Position numbers and translations under genes: made by a program. Below are positions 1 through 9,605 of a stretch of 64,000 nucleotides of DNA, one piece after another (the first letter of the stretch is position 1; each line of letters starts with the position of its first letter). Under the pieces are notes generated by a model. That model worked only from the letters and a program-made list of their open reading frames with translations. It was not told the origin of the DNA and ran no database searches. The DNA is from Mixophyes australis (lineage: Eukaryota; Chordata; Amphibia; Anura; Limnodynastidae): assembly GCA_036250195.1 (NCBI GenBank), contig JAVHZZ010000001.1:397112117-397176116 (forward strand), written 5' to 3'.

Positions 1-236
1 CTGCCCCCATCTTTGAGTCCTTGGGTTTTATCTTATCAAGAACGTTGCTACATGTTCTTGGAATGTTTTCGTTGATGGGAACATGGTGCTGCGTGGCCAA
101 CCTTGAATAATTTGTCTTTTTAAACTGAAAATAATATCTGCTTAATTTCTCTTAAAGTCATAGCATAACATATTAGCATCTTAAGCTTAGCACATGATAG
201 ATATTAAATCAATAATCATACAATTCCACTCTAACA
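1..236 (-). repeat. 3' LTR of the provirus, partial (cut by window edge)
   Basis: These bases repeat 8141-8376 without a visible difference and end at 231-236 in CTAACA, the same terminus as the other LTR. Because the provirus is on the minus strand, this is the start of the U3 of the downstream LTR; the promoter, R and U5 lie outside the window. Confidence 0.95.
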
Positions 237-247
237 TTCCCCTCTTT
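237..247 (-). promoter_or_regulatory. Polypurine tract of the provirus
   Basis: On the minus strand this reads AAAGAGGGGAA directly before the LTR terminus TGTTAG. In retroviruses such a tract primes plus-strand DNA synthesis. Its position between the envelope remnant and the LTR is as expected. Confidence 0.85.
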
Positions 248-631
248 GATTAAATATCAACTATTAACCTCTACCTATCAGTCATGGCGATACTCAGCAG
301 AAGACAGTTATTACCTACATTTAAACATATGGTATCATAAGGACCCCATATGATTAGAACAAGAATTCATTAAGCACATATCTCTGGTACTTTATCACCA
401 TAACTTTTCTTTCCCTACTTAATGTTTTATCTCGGTGCATAGAGGGGAATACTTTGCTGATATCTATTCAAAAGCTTTCTTGTATTACATGTTAAGTAGC
501 AGTTCCATATAATCATTATAGTTAGTACAAGAAGAATTAGTATCAATGGATGAATCAAGATATTCATTGCTTTCTATATGGAATAAGATTCTTTAACAAA
601 TATGTCCCACTAATGAATAGGACATCAATTT

Positions 632-1010
632 TCATTCTGGTTTCTCGATGGTCACTGTCAATCTCTTGTTGCAGACTGTGCAGGTTTTTGGTTTGATTGT
701 TGACCATTGCTGATAATGTTCACTGTTTGTCTCAGACATTAAACTTGTAGAAATTTCTGTGATCATTACTGGTTCTGGAAGCTCATTATTTTTCCTGCAG
801 GAACAACAATCAAGTGTCAGTAATTTCTTAATCAGCCATATAACAATTTTCTCTACCACATCTACAATGAGCTGGATTGCCAAACCCTTTGCTACTAATG
901 GCAATATTCCCAATATTCAAAATGAATCATTGCTGACAACTTTGCCAATGAGGTTATGTATTCACAAAGGCATTTTCAAAGTTTATTCTCCTATGAGTGA
1001 AAATTGTTGA
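632..1010 (-). pseudogene. env: Envelope transmembrane-subunit remnant
   Basis: The open stretch at 632-913 encodes about 93 residues: a hydrophobic segment (ILPLVAKGLAIQLIVDVV), a second amphipathic stretch, a cysteine cluster (CCSC) and a polar tail. Placed just upstream of the polypurine tract, this fits the membrane anchor and cytoplasmic tail of a retroviral envelope TM subunit; the cysteines would be likely palmitoylation sites. The frame continues a short way upstream to about 1010 but with a stop just before the open part. Only about 150 bases separate this from the integrase end, so the surface subunit, fusion peptide and TM ectodomain are absent. The call rests on position and topology, not on a diagnostic motif. 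Confidence 0.6.
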
Positions 1011-1155
1011 GCACTCCTTCCCCTTCTGTTTCTCACAGTGACATAGGCAATTTGTCACTTATCTGTCTGTTTCATACTGGGTTAGGGAGGCCTTGACCCC
1101 TACTTCAGGCAGAAATATTCTGGTAAGACATATCAATACCATAAGACAGTCATTT

Positions 1156-1500
1156 CTATTTATCAGAACAAGACTCCCCTGATTTGAACACTTTCCAGGT
1201 GTCTTTTTCCTGTACTTTCACTGCCATGGGAGTCATCAACAGGACTTGATAAGGACCCTTATATCTGGGTTCAAGACGTCTCCTGATGTGCTTTCTTATG
1301 ACCACCCAGTCACCAGATAGCAGTTTATGGGTACCTGTATCAAAATTAGGGTCTGGAATGAAGGAGAACATTTGACCATGTATTTCAGTTAGTTGTTTCT
1401 GTAATAGGGCAACATAGTTCAACAAATCACCACGTACATGCTGTAGTTGCTATGGAAAATAACAGCCTGTTCTGTGTGCTGTGCCAAACAGTATCTCATT
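1156..1500 (-). pseudogene. pol: Integrase C-terminal domain (pol fragment)
   Basis: The open part at 1156-1425 encodes the C-terminal DNA-binding region of retroviral integrase, with GDWVVIRKHIRRRLEPRYKGPYQV-type sequence: a basic strand-rich SH3-like fold that binds viral DNA ends. The sequence upstream to about 1500 continues the integrase in this frame, while the catalytic core ends in another frame near 1496-1505. The break is therefore a small indel at the core/C-terminal boundary. The frame closes normally after the SH3-like domain. Confidence 0.85.
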
Positions 1501-2305
1501 TGGTGCTAAACCTGTGTCTCTTCATAAGTGTAGTTCTAATGTTAAACAGAACTATTGGTAAATATTCTAACCAAGTCTTTTTGGTTTCTTGCATCATTTT
1601 CTGTAGTTTCAATTTAATGTCACCATTAAGCCTTTCTACCCTCCCACCTGCTGGTGGCCTATAAGGAGTGTGAAAAGCTTGTGATACTCCCAAGTTCTTC
1701 ATTACATGCTTCATTATCTCTTCTGTAAAGGTTGTACCTCTATCTGATTCAATAACTTCAGGTATGCCATATCTATAGATGACTTCTGAGATTAATTTCT
1801 TTGCTGTATTTTTGGCAGTAGCTTTTCCTTCTAACACATACTCGTAGGTACCACATTTAGGAAGTTGTATATAGTCAATCTGAAGTCTCTGAAAGCGATA
1901 GAAAGCCTTTGGGGTCTTTACTCTTTGCCCTGGATTGTGTATTCCACATATCCAGCAAGCTGCCACATAGTTTGTGTCCGCACAGTTAAATCCAGGGGCA
2001 ATCCAATTTTTCCATACCCTATTAGTCATTGCCTCTTTGGAATGATGTACTTGTCCATGTGCAATCTGAGTCATTACTGGGTATAAGGCTCTTGGTAGGC
2101 ACCATTTATTTTCTTTTGACCATATTCCTTGCTCATCAAGCTGTGCACCTTCTTTTTCCCACTTATTATTTTCTTCCTTTGTTGCTTGTTTGTTGCTTTG
2201 TAGGTCTGGGAATTGAAATTTGTCTGTGTCACCTTCTGTTGAGTCTACACGAAATGTAGTATTTTTTGGTTGGAGGGCTGCCTTTTTTTGCTGCTTGATC
2301 TGCAA
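1496..2305 (-). pseudogene. pol: Integrase zinc-binding and catalytic core (pol fragment)
   Basis: This segment has an HHCC-type zinc finger (histidines in AHGQVHHSKEAM, cysteines in CWIC) followed by an RNase H-like DDE core. The acids are visible in QIDYIQ, IESDRG and GRVERLN. Spacing between the second D and E is 35 residues, as in retroviruses. Spacing between the first and second D is only about 43 residues where family members have clearly more, so about 14 residues look deleted in frame around YEYVL. The upstream frame change sits in an A7 run (2282-2292) that separates it from RNase H. The enzyme would insert viral DNA into the host chromosome; this copy is dead. Confidence 0.9.
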
Positions 2306-3806
2306 AGTTATTTCCTCTTGCTTCTGGAGTTTGTTCTCTAGTGTGAGCTTGAACCTTTATAATTCCCACTTGTTTAGGGAGTTCCAATGCTCTAAACAGT
2401 TCATTAATCAAGTTTGCATGTTTGATGGATTTTCCATTTGATTCTTGGAAATCTCTGCTTTTCCAAATGGGACTGAAGTCATGCGCCACTCCCCAGGCAT
2501 AACGTGAATCTGTATATACATTGGCTTTTTGTCCTTCTGCATATACACAAGCTTTAGTTAGAGCTATCAATTCTGCTTCTTGTGCTGATGCTCCATTAGA
2601 CAGTGTTCCTGAGTCAAGCACCTCTTCCTCAGTTGTGATGGCATAGCCTGTGTATGGAACTCCATCCACATAGTATCTAGATCCATCTACATAAAGAGTT
2701 AGGGTTGCATCTGAAAGTGGTGTGTCAGTAACATTATGCAAAGCTGAAGTCTCTAATTTCATAAGTTCCAAAAAATCATGTGAAAATTTTTGTGTGTATA
2801 TTTCTTCAGTTTCTTCAGTTTCTTCTTCAGACGCTTCACTCAGGTCCTCATATCCCCTGTCTGATGATTCATCTTCTTTGCGACTCCCCTTACTCCCCTC
2901 TTCTGAATCATCAATGGGGAGCAGGGTTACTGGATTGAGGACTGTGAAATTGGTAATTGTTACATGTGAGGCGCTGAGCAAGGCTACCTGATATTTAGTT
3001 AGTCTAGCTGCAGACAAATGTCTTGTTTTTGCTTGATTAAGAATTTCTGTGACTGCATGTGGAACTTGAATAATAAGTGCATGGTCCAATACCATATCTG
3101 CTACCTTTTCTTTCAGTATTGCTGCTGCTACTGCTTGTATACATGATGGAGAGCCTCTTATAACTGGATCGAGTTGTGCAGAATAATAGGCCAGTGGCCT
3201 TTGCTTCGTTCCCTGTTTCTGTGTGAGGACTCCTAGAGCATGTCCTGACTGCTCATGGCAGAACAATGTGAAAGGCTTCAGATAGTCTGGTAGTCCAAGT
3301 GCTGGTGCAGTAGAGATGGCATGTTTCAGGGCTTGCACTGCATTCTCTATTTCAGTTATATTGAGCGGTTCTGTTCCCTGTTGTTTCCTCAAGCATTCAT
3401 ACAGTGGTTGCATAAGAATTGAAGCTGAAGGAATCCACTCTCTGCAATATCCGAGGAGTCCCAAAAAGGCTCTGATTTCTTTGACTGTTTTTGGTGTCTT
3501 CATGTCTCGTATAACTTTAACTCTTTCAGTTGTAAGATGTCTGGTTCCTGCAGAGATACAATGTCCTAAGAATATTACTTTTTCCTGTACTAGTTGCAAC
3601 TTGCTTTGTGATATTCTGCGGTCTTGTTCGGCCAGAAAACAAAGTAATGACAGTGTTTCTGCTTTGCATTCTTCTTCAGCTTCCGCAGCCACCATGAGAT
3701 CATCTACATATTGAATGAGTTGAGTAGTTGGATTGATAGGCCTCCATCCTTGTAGAATTAGTGCATTGGGCTGGTGGCTCCTCCTTGAGAGAGTCTTGTC
3801 CAACAA
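2229..3806 (-). pseudogene. pol: Reverse transcriptase C-terminal half, connection and RNase H (pol fragment)
   Basis: An open reading stretch of about 525 codons. It begins in the RT palm with the catalytic YVDD box (LIQYVDDLMVAAE), continues through thumb and connection (IRAFLGLLGYCREWIP, PLAYYSAQLDP), has an acidic, serine/glutamate-rich linker, and then RNase H. The RNase H acids are visible as LYVDGS, QEAELI, VYTDSR and NNFADQ, so all four catalytic positions remain. Layout and motifs are gammaretrovirus-like. It is joined to the RT fingers (upstream) and integrase (downstream) only through frame changes near 3760-3806 and 2282-2292. It is the best preserved part of this provirus. Confidence 0.95.
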
Positions 3807-4331
3807 TATTGGTTTCCATCATGGGTGAAGGCTAGAAGGAATTGACTATCTTCTGTGATTGGGACTGAGAAGAAAGCGTTTGCCAAGTCAATTACTGAAA
3901 ACCATTTTGCATTTGGCGGTATCTGATTAAGCAAAGTGTGGGGGTTGGGTACAATGGGAGTGTTGATCAGAAGTCTTTTGTTGACCTCTCTTAGGTCATA
4001 AACCATCTAGTATTGCACCCCCTTGTCCAACATCTTGTTTCTTTACTGGGAATAGGGGTGTAGAATAAGGAGAGCGACATTTTCTTAACACCCCTATTTG
4101 TAGATATTCTTGTATTTGTTCTGATATCGCTTTGGTTTGAGCTGCAGCAAGTGGGTACTGTTTAATTGAGACAGGATGTGTTCCTGGCTTTAGTGTCAGT
4201 TTTACAGGATTTACTTTAAGTGTGCCCACATCGTGTTTTCCTTTGGACCATAACTTGTCTGGTACTATGTTCAGCCAATCTGGTAGATTAACAGTCTTAG
4301 CCTTGTGACATGTGCTCATCTGCTCTAGCAT
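3758..4331 (-). pseudogene. pol: Reverse transcriptase fingers/palm, N-terminal part (pol fragment)
   Basis: Two overlapping open pieces make up the RT N-terminus: 3996-4331 (KVNPVKLTLKPGTHPVSIKQYPL, then SPYSTPLFPVKK) and 3758-4006 (YDLREVNKR, then WFSVIDLANAFFSVPI with a catalytic-region aspartate, then WTRLSQG in place of the usual LPQG). The frame changes near a G5 run at about 4017-4022 and an in-frame TAG lies next to it at about 4006-4008. A second frame change near 3760-3806 separates it from the YVDD half. At 4332-4334 another in-frame TAG separates it from protease. Confidence 0.92.
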
Positions 4332-4766
4332 CTAGATTGCTGCTGTAAGATCTTCTTGGACTGGAGATGGGAGTTGACTTATGAGTTTTACTCCAGTTGG
4401 GGTGTATTTGATGCTGGCTTGTATCTTTGAAAGTACATCTGCTCCCAACAGATTATAGGGACAAGATGAGGAAGTGAGAAATTGTATTGGTACTTCAATT
4501 GTCTCTTCACCTACTAAAAGTGTGACTGGTTTGCTTTCTGTTAGTTTTACTTCTTTTCCTGCTAGGCCTGTAGCAGGTAAATCAATTTCTGTTAATAGTT
4601 GTTGAGGTACCTCCTGTTTTCTTAATACAGTGTGGCTTGCTCCAGTATCAATTAGACACTCACATTCTTGACCATTAGGTAATATGATATTCACTAGGCC
4701 TTTAGTCAAGTCGTTTTTCAGAGTTTGGTTATTTGTGAGAGGGAGGTACGTTGGAGTGCCAATTTC
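4332..4766 (-). pseudogene. pro: Aspartic protease (pro), after a gag-pro readthrough stop
   Basis: A retroviral pepsin-like protease monomer with the catalytic LIDTGASHTVL motif and the later YNLLGADVL segment. The frame is continuous with gag except for one TAG at 4767-4769, which is the gammaretroviral arrangement in which suppression of a UAG makes Gag-Pro-Pol. Its own frame runs into a second TAG at 4332-4334 before RT, which family members lack, so pol could not be made from this copy. The dimeric enzyme would cleave the viral polyproteins. Confidence 0.9.
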
Positions 4767-5345
4767 CTATGCCAGTTGTTGGTTTGTAACTTGTTCATTT
4801 CTTCTTTCCAGCCATTTCTTATGCTTGTTGCAATCTTTCTTCATGTGCCCTCTCTTCATGCAGAAGAAACAAATGCCTTGCTTTTTCATTTCTTCCAAAG
4901 TCATGTTTTCTTTTTCATTTATTTGTTGCTTTGATGCACCTCTTATGTCTGTTCGACCCTTCCATTCTTGATTATCTTGGACCACATGAATGGTAATTTT
5001 CTGAGTTTGAGACTTGTCTTTGGCTTTCCTTTGCTTCTCCTTTTCCCGGTCTTCTATACCTTCCAGAACTTGGAGCATGGATTGCATTTCCATTGTTACT
5101 ACTTCTGGTCTTATAAGGAACAACTGTTGACGATATGTTTCAGAAAGGCCATTGAGGAATCTGGTCTTAAACAGTCTGCGATGTTGGGCATTATCTTGAG
5201 TGAAGCCTTCAACTTTGTGTGCTTGAGTAGCTCTGTCACAATCTGGCAAAGCCAGTGCTGGTGCTGAAGTTGCTTTAGCTTAAAATTGGTTAAACATTTG
5301 GTTTTGCTCAGTGGAGAGTGTAAATGTCTTACTATCACCCAGAAA
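4767..5345 (-). pseudogene. gag: Gag: capsid end and nucleocapsid with one CCHC zinc knuckle
   Basis: The intact portion (4767-5249) encodes a capsid C-terminal segment (RLFKTRFLNGLSETYRQQ), a charged lysine/glutamate-rich stretch likely to be a coiled coil, and one zinc knuckle CFFCMKRGHMKKDC (C-x2-C-x4-H-x4-C) that would bind genomic RNA. A single knuckle and the downstream TAG fit gammaretroviruses. The same frame can be followed upstream to about 5345 through one stop at 5280-5282. Beyond that the gag sequence ends abruptly. Confidence 0.9.
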
Positions 5346-6855
5346 TGCTAATGCAAAAACACAGATAATAGCTCATAAAGTCTTAAATCTTTTTCATTTC
5401 CGTACAAATATTGAATTCCCATCAATGCATTACCATACCCACGATACAAAGAAGGACTTGCAGTATACTACTATTATAGCACAGTAAATAATGGCAGTGA
5501 ATGCGTTTACAACACTGATTGACTCAAAATTGTTATGAGGATAAAAATAAAAACCTTTTGCTTTCTGCACATACAGAAAAACCATCTGGTTCATGCATTT
5601 GCTATGCGAATAGCACATAAACTCTAATATCTCTTTCCAAAACAAGGTAATCATTACTCAGCAGAGTCTACGGTTTTTAAATTCTTGATTAGTTTTTACT
5701 TATGTTTGTTGTAGCTGTGGATCAAAACATTGCAAACTTCTATTCATTGGAAGTTGGATAAATTCAATCTGGATTGAAAGGGTGCTTTGTAGCTGGAGAG
5801 CTTCTGTGAAGAAAAAACTTTTGCATAGAGATTAACATTTATTCACTAGGAATTACAGTAACTGTTATTAATTCACATTGAACAGCTGCTAATACGACAC
5901 TTGTTTAAAAGTTTCTCTTTGTAGCTTAACTGTGACGCTATGCGTTCCATGCAATGAAAAACTGATTTCCTCAAAGGGGCAGTCCCTAATCTCACAAACA
6001 GGGAATGTCAAAGTGACGAGACCTGGGCGAGTGTTCAAAGCCACTCCTTTCTCATAATCTCTTTGTAAACCAAATATTCACACATATTTCCAGATTCTGT
6101 GATTTCCATGTTTAAAGTACAAATATATATTCACAATTCTCGCTCACAGACGACATTTTATCTCGTAACATTTCTTTATGGGCTTAACAAACCCTCCTTA
6201 TTTCTGAGAACATTCATCAGCGCCATTTTCACACAGATAAAAACAGCATGTAATATATATCTTCATGTAAAGGCTCACTCCCACAATTCTCAACTTCATT
6301 AAAGAGAAAGTTATTTTTCTCAAATTTCAGAAACAAAATTATTTTGTTCAAATACAGAAACGGCTTGTTGGACCCCAGCCAACTTGTCTGTCCACTGAAT
6401 CGTGTAATGACGGACCAAAACATTTCAAAACTTGTTATGCATCTCTTTAAAAGCTTAGAATTAAGCAGGCAGGCATTATATTATTTACAAAATGTACAAC
6501 TTCTTTAACCTTGAAACATGTCTCTTGTAAAAAAAATAAACAGACAAGACAGACAAACACAGATCTCCCTCACACGAAGTAAGACGGAGACAAAACTCAC
6601 ATACAGAGAAAGAAAAATCAGCTGATACCTTCCAGCCTACTGCTGTGGAACTACAAGTCCCAGCATTACACTAAATACAAGTTAGCCTCAACATGTTATT
6701 ATCACTCAGCACTCCGGACATATTTTATCAGCATTACATACATTGTCAGATAACAAAAAACAGAGTGCTTCTTATCTCAACACACTGAAATCTTTTACAC
6801 AGAATAAGGGAGGGGCACATGTCACTCATTCAGCTGCGCAGGATCAAACATACAT
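5346..6855. other. About 1.5 kb of non-gag DNA where capsid should be
   Basis: Between the two gag pieces I find no gag-like frame on the minus strand and no long ORF on either strand. The sequence is AT-rich; around 6650 it contains the phrase GGAACTACAAGTCCCAGCAT, common in vertebrate repeats. It is either an insertion of an unrecognised element with loss of capsid or a recombinant segment. I could not find clear target duplications at the edges. Confidence 0.6.
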
Positions 6856-7083
6856 TTAGCATATCCACACATTGACCTGATCTTCATAGCCAAGCCTTTT
6901 TATCCATTCTTTATTATTCAAATAAAACCCATACCATTTCTGTAAGTCTAATGTCCCTTCTGGGGGAAATCCTGCTCTCTTGAGTACTTTATGAATTCTT
7001 TTAAGAGCTTTACTACCTTCTCTCTTTTTCATTATATCCATAGCCTTGCCTATAGTAGGCATCTTACTGTTCTGTGCCCCCAT
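6856..7083 (-). pseudogene. gag: Gag matrix N-terminus with myristoylation signal
   Basis: The frame opens at an ATG at 7083 and begins MGAQNSK, a classic N-myristoylation signal (glycine 2, serine/lysine after it) for membrane targeting of Gag. The following 70 residues are basic and helical (IMKKREGSKALKRIHKVLKRAG), then WYGFYLNNKEWI, typical of matrix domains. The frame stops at 6856, where homology to gag ends. Start choice is supported by the myristoylation signal and by its position about 700 bases after the primer site. Confidence 0.85.
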
Positions 7084-7363
7084 TTACTGGGTTACTGGTC
7101 ACAGTACTGTCAGTATCTGGGATACAATGTCTTATAAGTGGAATAAGGTAATACAATTTTCCCCTTTGTACAGACTATAAGTATCTTTAATCCTTTACCT
7201 CCTAGTCTGCCCTAGGAACACCAGATGTAAGGTTTATTGGCTGTAGATTAAAAGGCTGGCATTTATGGCTGATCCGATTCTTCCCCTCAAGTCAGTGTAT
7301 GGACATATAGGTTTATAATCTGGTAACATATGATTTTGTGGCCAGTATGTAGTATTTCTTCAT

Positions 7364-7570
7364 TCAAATGCACCCTAACGTAAAATATAGTTCTTTTTCA
7401 TTACTTACAAAACTGTAATATGCATTTGTAGTTGTAACACACTCTAGTCTAGGTCCCTTGCAACCTGAATATTTTCTCAGAACAATGCAGCAGGTACAAT
7501 TCTTACATACACCTCTCTTATTATCTTCTAACTCAAATTGTCTACATCCATCATAATCTACAGTATCCAT
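7364..7570 (-). CDS. Cysteine-rich small ORF in the proviral leader
   Basis: An ATG-initiated 68-codon frame lies between the primer site and gag. It encodes a protein with clustered cysteines (GVCKNCTCCIVLRKYSGC, then LEC and a C-terminal GC) and no obvious signal peptide or membrane helix. Simple gammaretroviruses lack a leader gene, although some epsilonretroviruses of fish carry small ORFs there. It could be an accessory gene, an exon, or a chance frame; I do not recognise it. The density of cysteines is why I list it. Confidence 0.4.
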   Translation of the reverse strand: MDTVDYDGCRQFELEDNKRGVCKNCTCCIVLRKYSGCKGPRLECVTTTNAYYSFVSNEKELYFTLGCI

Positions 7571-7780
7571 ACATTTATCATTTCATTATCCTTTCCTCTG
7601 ACTGAACATTGGGTTCATAGAATACCCTCTAATCACCTCAACTGACTTTCCTTAGACATACAAAGAAATACTGAACAGAGTAAGAAGGTAGAAATCTACA
7701 CTTTTCTTACTCACCGGATTTAGTTCAGCAGTTCTCTGGACATCAGTGGAGTTTGGCGTCAGGTGTGGAGATATTGGAGC

Positions 7781-7798
7781 ATCCCGGACGAGCCCCCA
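7781..7798 (-). promoter_or_regulatory. Primer binding site, proline tRNA type
   Basis: On the minus strand the 18 bases read TGGGGGCTCGTCCGGGAT, the complement of a proline tRNA 3' end and the same site used by murine leukaemia viruses. It lies four bases after the LTR terminus AACA. It primes minus-strand DNA synthesis and fixes the orientation of the provirus. Confidence 0.95.
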
Positions 7799-7929
7799 GA
7801 AATGTTGGGGTATCGGGGTTCACCGATACTTCTATCAAGCACCTTCAATGTCAGTCAGATCTTTCTTTGTTTTCAGTCGACTGGTGAACAGAAAATACTC
7901 AACACCTGTATGATATAACGCTGAGCAGC

Positions 7930-7935
7930 TTTATT
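7930..7935 (-). terminator. Polyadenylation signal AATAAA in the LTR
   Basis: The minus strand reads AATAAA, just downstream of the TATA box. In the left LTR the same signal would end proviral transcripts. Confidence 0.7.
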
Positions 7936-7960
7936 CTGTTCCAATTTGAGACCACTTCAG

Positions 7961-7974
7961 CGCTTATTTTTATA
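7961..7974 (-). promoter_or_regulatory. TATA box of the proviral LTR
   Basis: The minus strand reads TATAAAAATAAGCG. It lies about 30 bases before the poly(A) signal, so transcription should start around 7940. Confidence 0.75.
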
Positions 7975-8376
7975 CATGTAAGTCTAGGGGTATAGATTCT
8001 GAACAACCAATTATAAGACAGTAAAATAATGAGAGAAAATCAATTAACAATATATATATTTCAGTTTTACATCAAAGATCAAACAACTCTTTCTTCTTTG
8101 TGTGTTATCTCTTTCCAAGCTTTTTGCCAATATCCTTGTGCTGCCCCCATCTTTGAGTCCTTGGGTTTTATCTTATCAAGAACGTTGCTACATGTTCTTG
8201 GAATGTTTTCGTTGATGGGAACATGGTGCTGCGTGGCCAACCTTGAATAATTTGTCTTTTTAAACTGAAAATAATATCTGCTTAATTTCTCTTAAAGTCA
8301 TAGCATAACATATTAGCATCTTAAGCTTAGCACATGATAGATATTAAATCAATAATCATACAATTCCACTCTAACA

Positions 8377-9278
8377 CTTGCAATGTTACATAAGCAAAAA
8401 TACAGCTATAAATATGTATGAAACATCAAAAAATATCACAACTCTTAACAGATAAGTTATTTTAAACATCAACGCTAATGTGTAAACAATTACATAACAG
8501 CTCACATACTGTTCAAGCAGATGGACCTGGCATAAGACATATTACTATCTGGTCACACAATTGCCAAGAAGTAACTGTAATGTCAATGGCACTAAAAGGG
8601 TTAAATGAGTTGTAATTTGGGAGAGGGAGCAGGTCTCTCTGTGGATTATTTAAATGAAGGAGGGAGTTGTGCTTTCCATTTCCTTCCCCCAAACCATCCA
8701 CAGCTTGTGGTGGTGATTTAAAGAAGCCTTAGGCCCTGCCCTAACAGTTTCTGGACAAGCTAATGGTTTAGGACCTCTCTTATAATGCTTAAAGATAAAA
8801 GTGGAAAATGCTGTTGTGCTAGAGCGCATCAGCTGTCAAGCATTTCGACAGCTGAAGTCCTCTTGTGTAATCTCTCTCTCAGGCATATCATGTTTCTCAT
8901 AAATTTCTGCAAATACAAACTGGACATCATTTACAAACCAGAAAATTGCATCCCTACAGCAAAAATGCACCGATATGCTTCCATTACACATACATAGCAT
9001 TTAACCCACCTTGTGATTTTGGAAACTGCCCCTGTAATTTGCTCTCAGCCTTCTTTTGCAAGATATGGAGATGCTTAGGGTGGACAGCATGATAGCATGA
9101 AAGAATAACTCCTGTCTATGACCACTTGTGAACTATCTCTTCACTAATTTTAACTCTTCTTGCTTAGTATTTTTTCCTAAGGGATAGTGTGTTTCATACA
9201 TATCTATTATAAATTTTAATATTGGTAGAATTTGTAAAGATTTGCTTATTCAAGTCCTTTTTTATTGAGAAAAGACAT
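8377..9278. other. No gene seen
   Basis: AT-rich single-copy-looking sequence. Short chance frames only. Confidence 0.5.
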
Positions 9279-9431
9279 GGGGGTAAATTTATCAAGCTGC
9301 AGGTTTGAAAAAGTGAAGATGTTTCCTATAGCAACCAATCATATTCTAGTTATCATTTATTTAGTACATTCTACAAAATGACAGGTAGAATCTCCACTTT
9401 TTCAAACCCTCAGTTTTATAAATGTACCCCC
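9279..9431. mobile_element. Foldback MITE, about 150 bp
   Basis: Starts GGGGGTAAATTTATCAAGCTG and ends with the inverted partner (...TTTATAAATGTACCCCC). The inner arms GTTTGAAAAAGTG and CACTTTTTCAAAC also pair. The whole unit folds into one long imperfect hairpin with no coding capacity. The superfamily is not clear to me. Confidence 0.75.
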
Positions 9432-9605
9432 TGTTGCATGTGGGGACAATACATGAATTCACCTAGTCCACATTAAGCAAAAAAGGGCCTTATCTGCCCA
9501 GCTCTTTCATCAAAAATGTTGGTCTGCCGCAGAGGCTGCCATCTTGGCCTGTTAGGCCATGCACTTCCCTGTACAATTTGGCACATTACATCACAAAACT
9601 GCATA

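Larger units (their letters stand above)
1..8376 (-). mobile_element. Endogenous retrovirus, gammaretrovirus-like, defective
   Basis: A provirus read on the minus strand, entering the window at its left LTR and ending at 8376. The order in transcription direction is LTR, proline-tRNA-type primer site, leader, matrix, capsid end with one zinc knuckle, protease, RT, RNase H, integrase, short envelope tail, purine tract, LTR. Gag and protease share a frame separated by one TAG, as in gammaretroviruses. Most of envelope and capsid are missing and pol has several frame breaks, so this copy cannot encode working proteins. The visible 236 bases of the left LTR match the right LTR with no difference that I can see, which suggests a recent insertion. 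The outer target duplication cannot be checked because the left end lies outside the window. Confidence 0.93.
7803..8376 (-). repeat. 5' LTR of the provirus, complete (574 bp)
   Basis: Bounded by TGTTGG at 7803 and CTAACA at 8376, giving TG...CA ends on either strand. Transcription runs leftward: U3 from 8376 to roughly 7945, then R and U5 down to 7803, followed by the primer site. A TATA box and an AATAAA signal are visible at the expected spacing. Confidence 0.95.
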
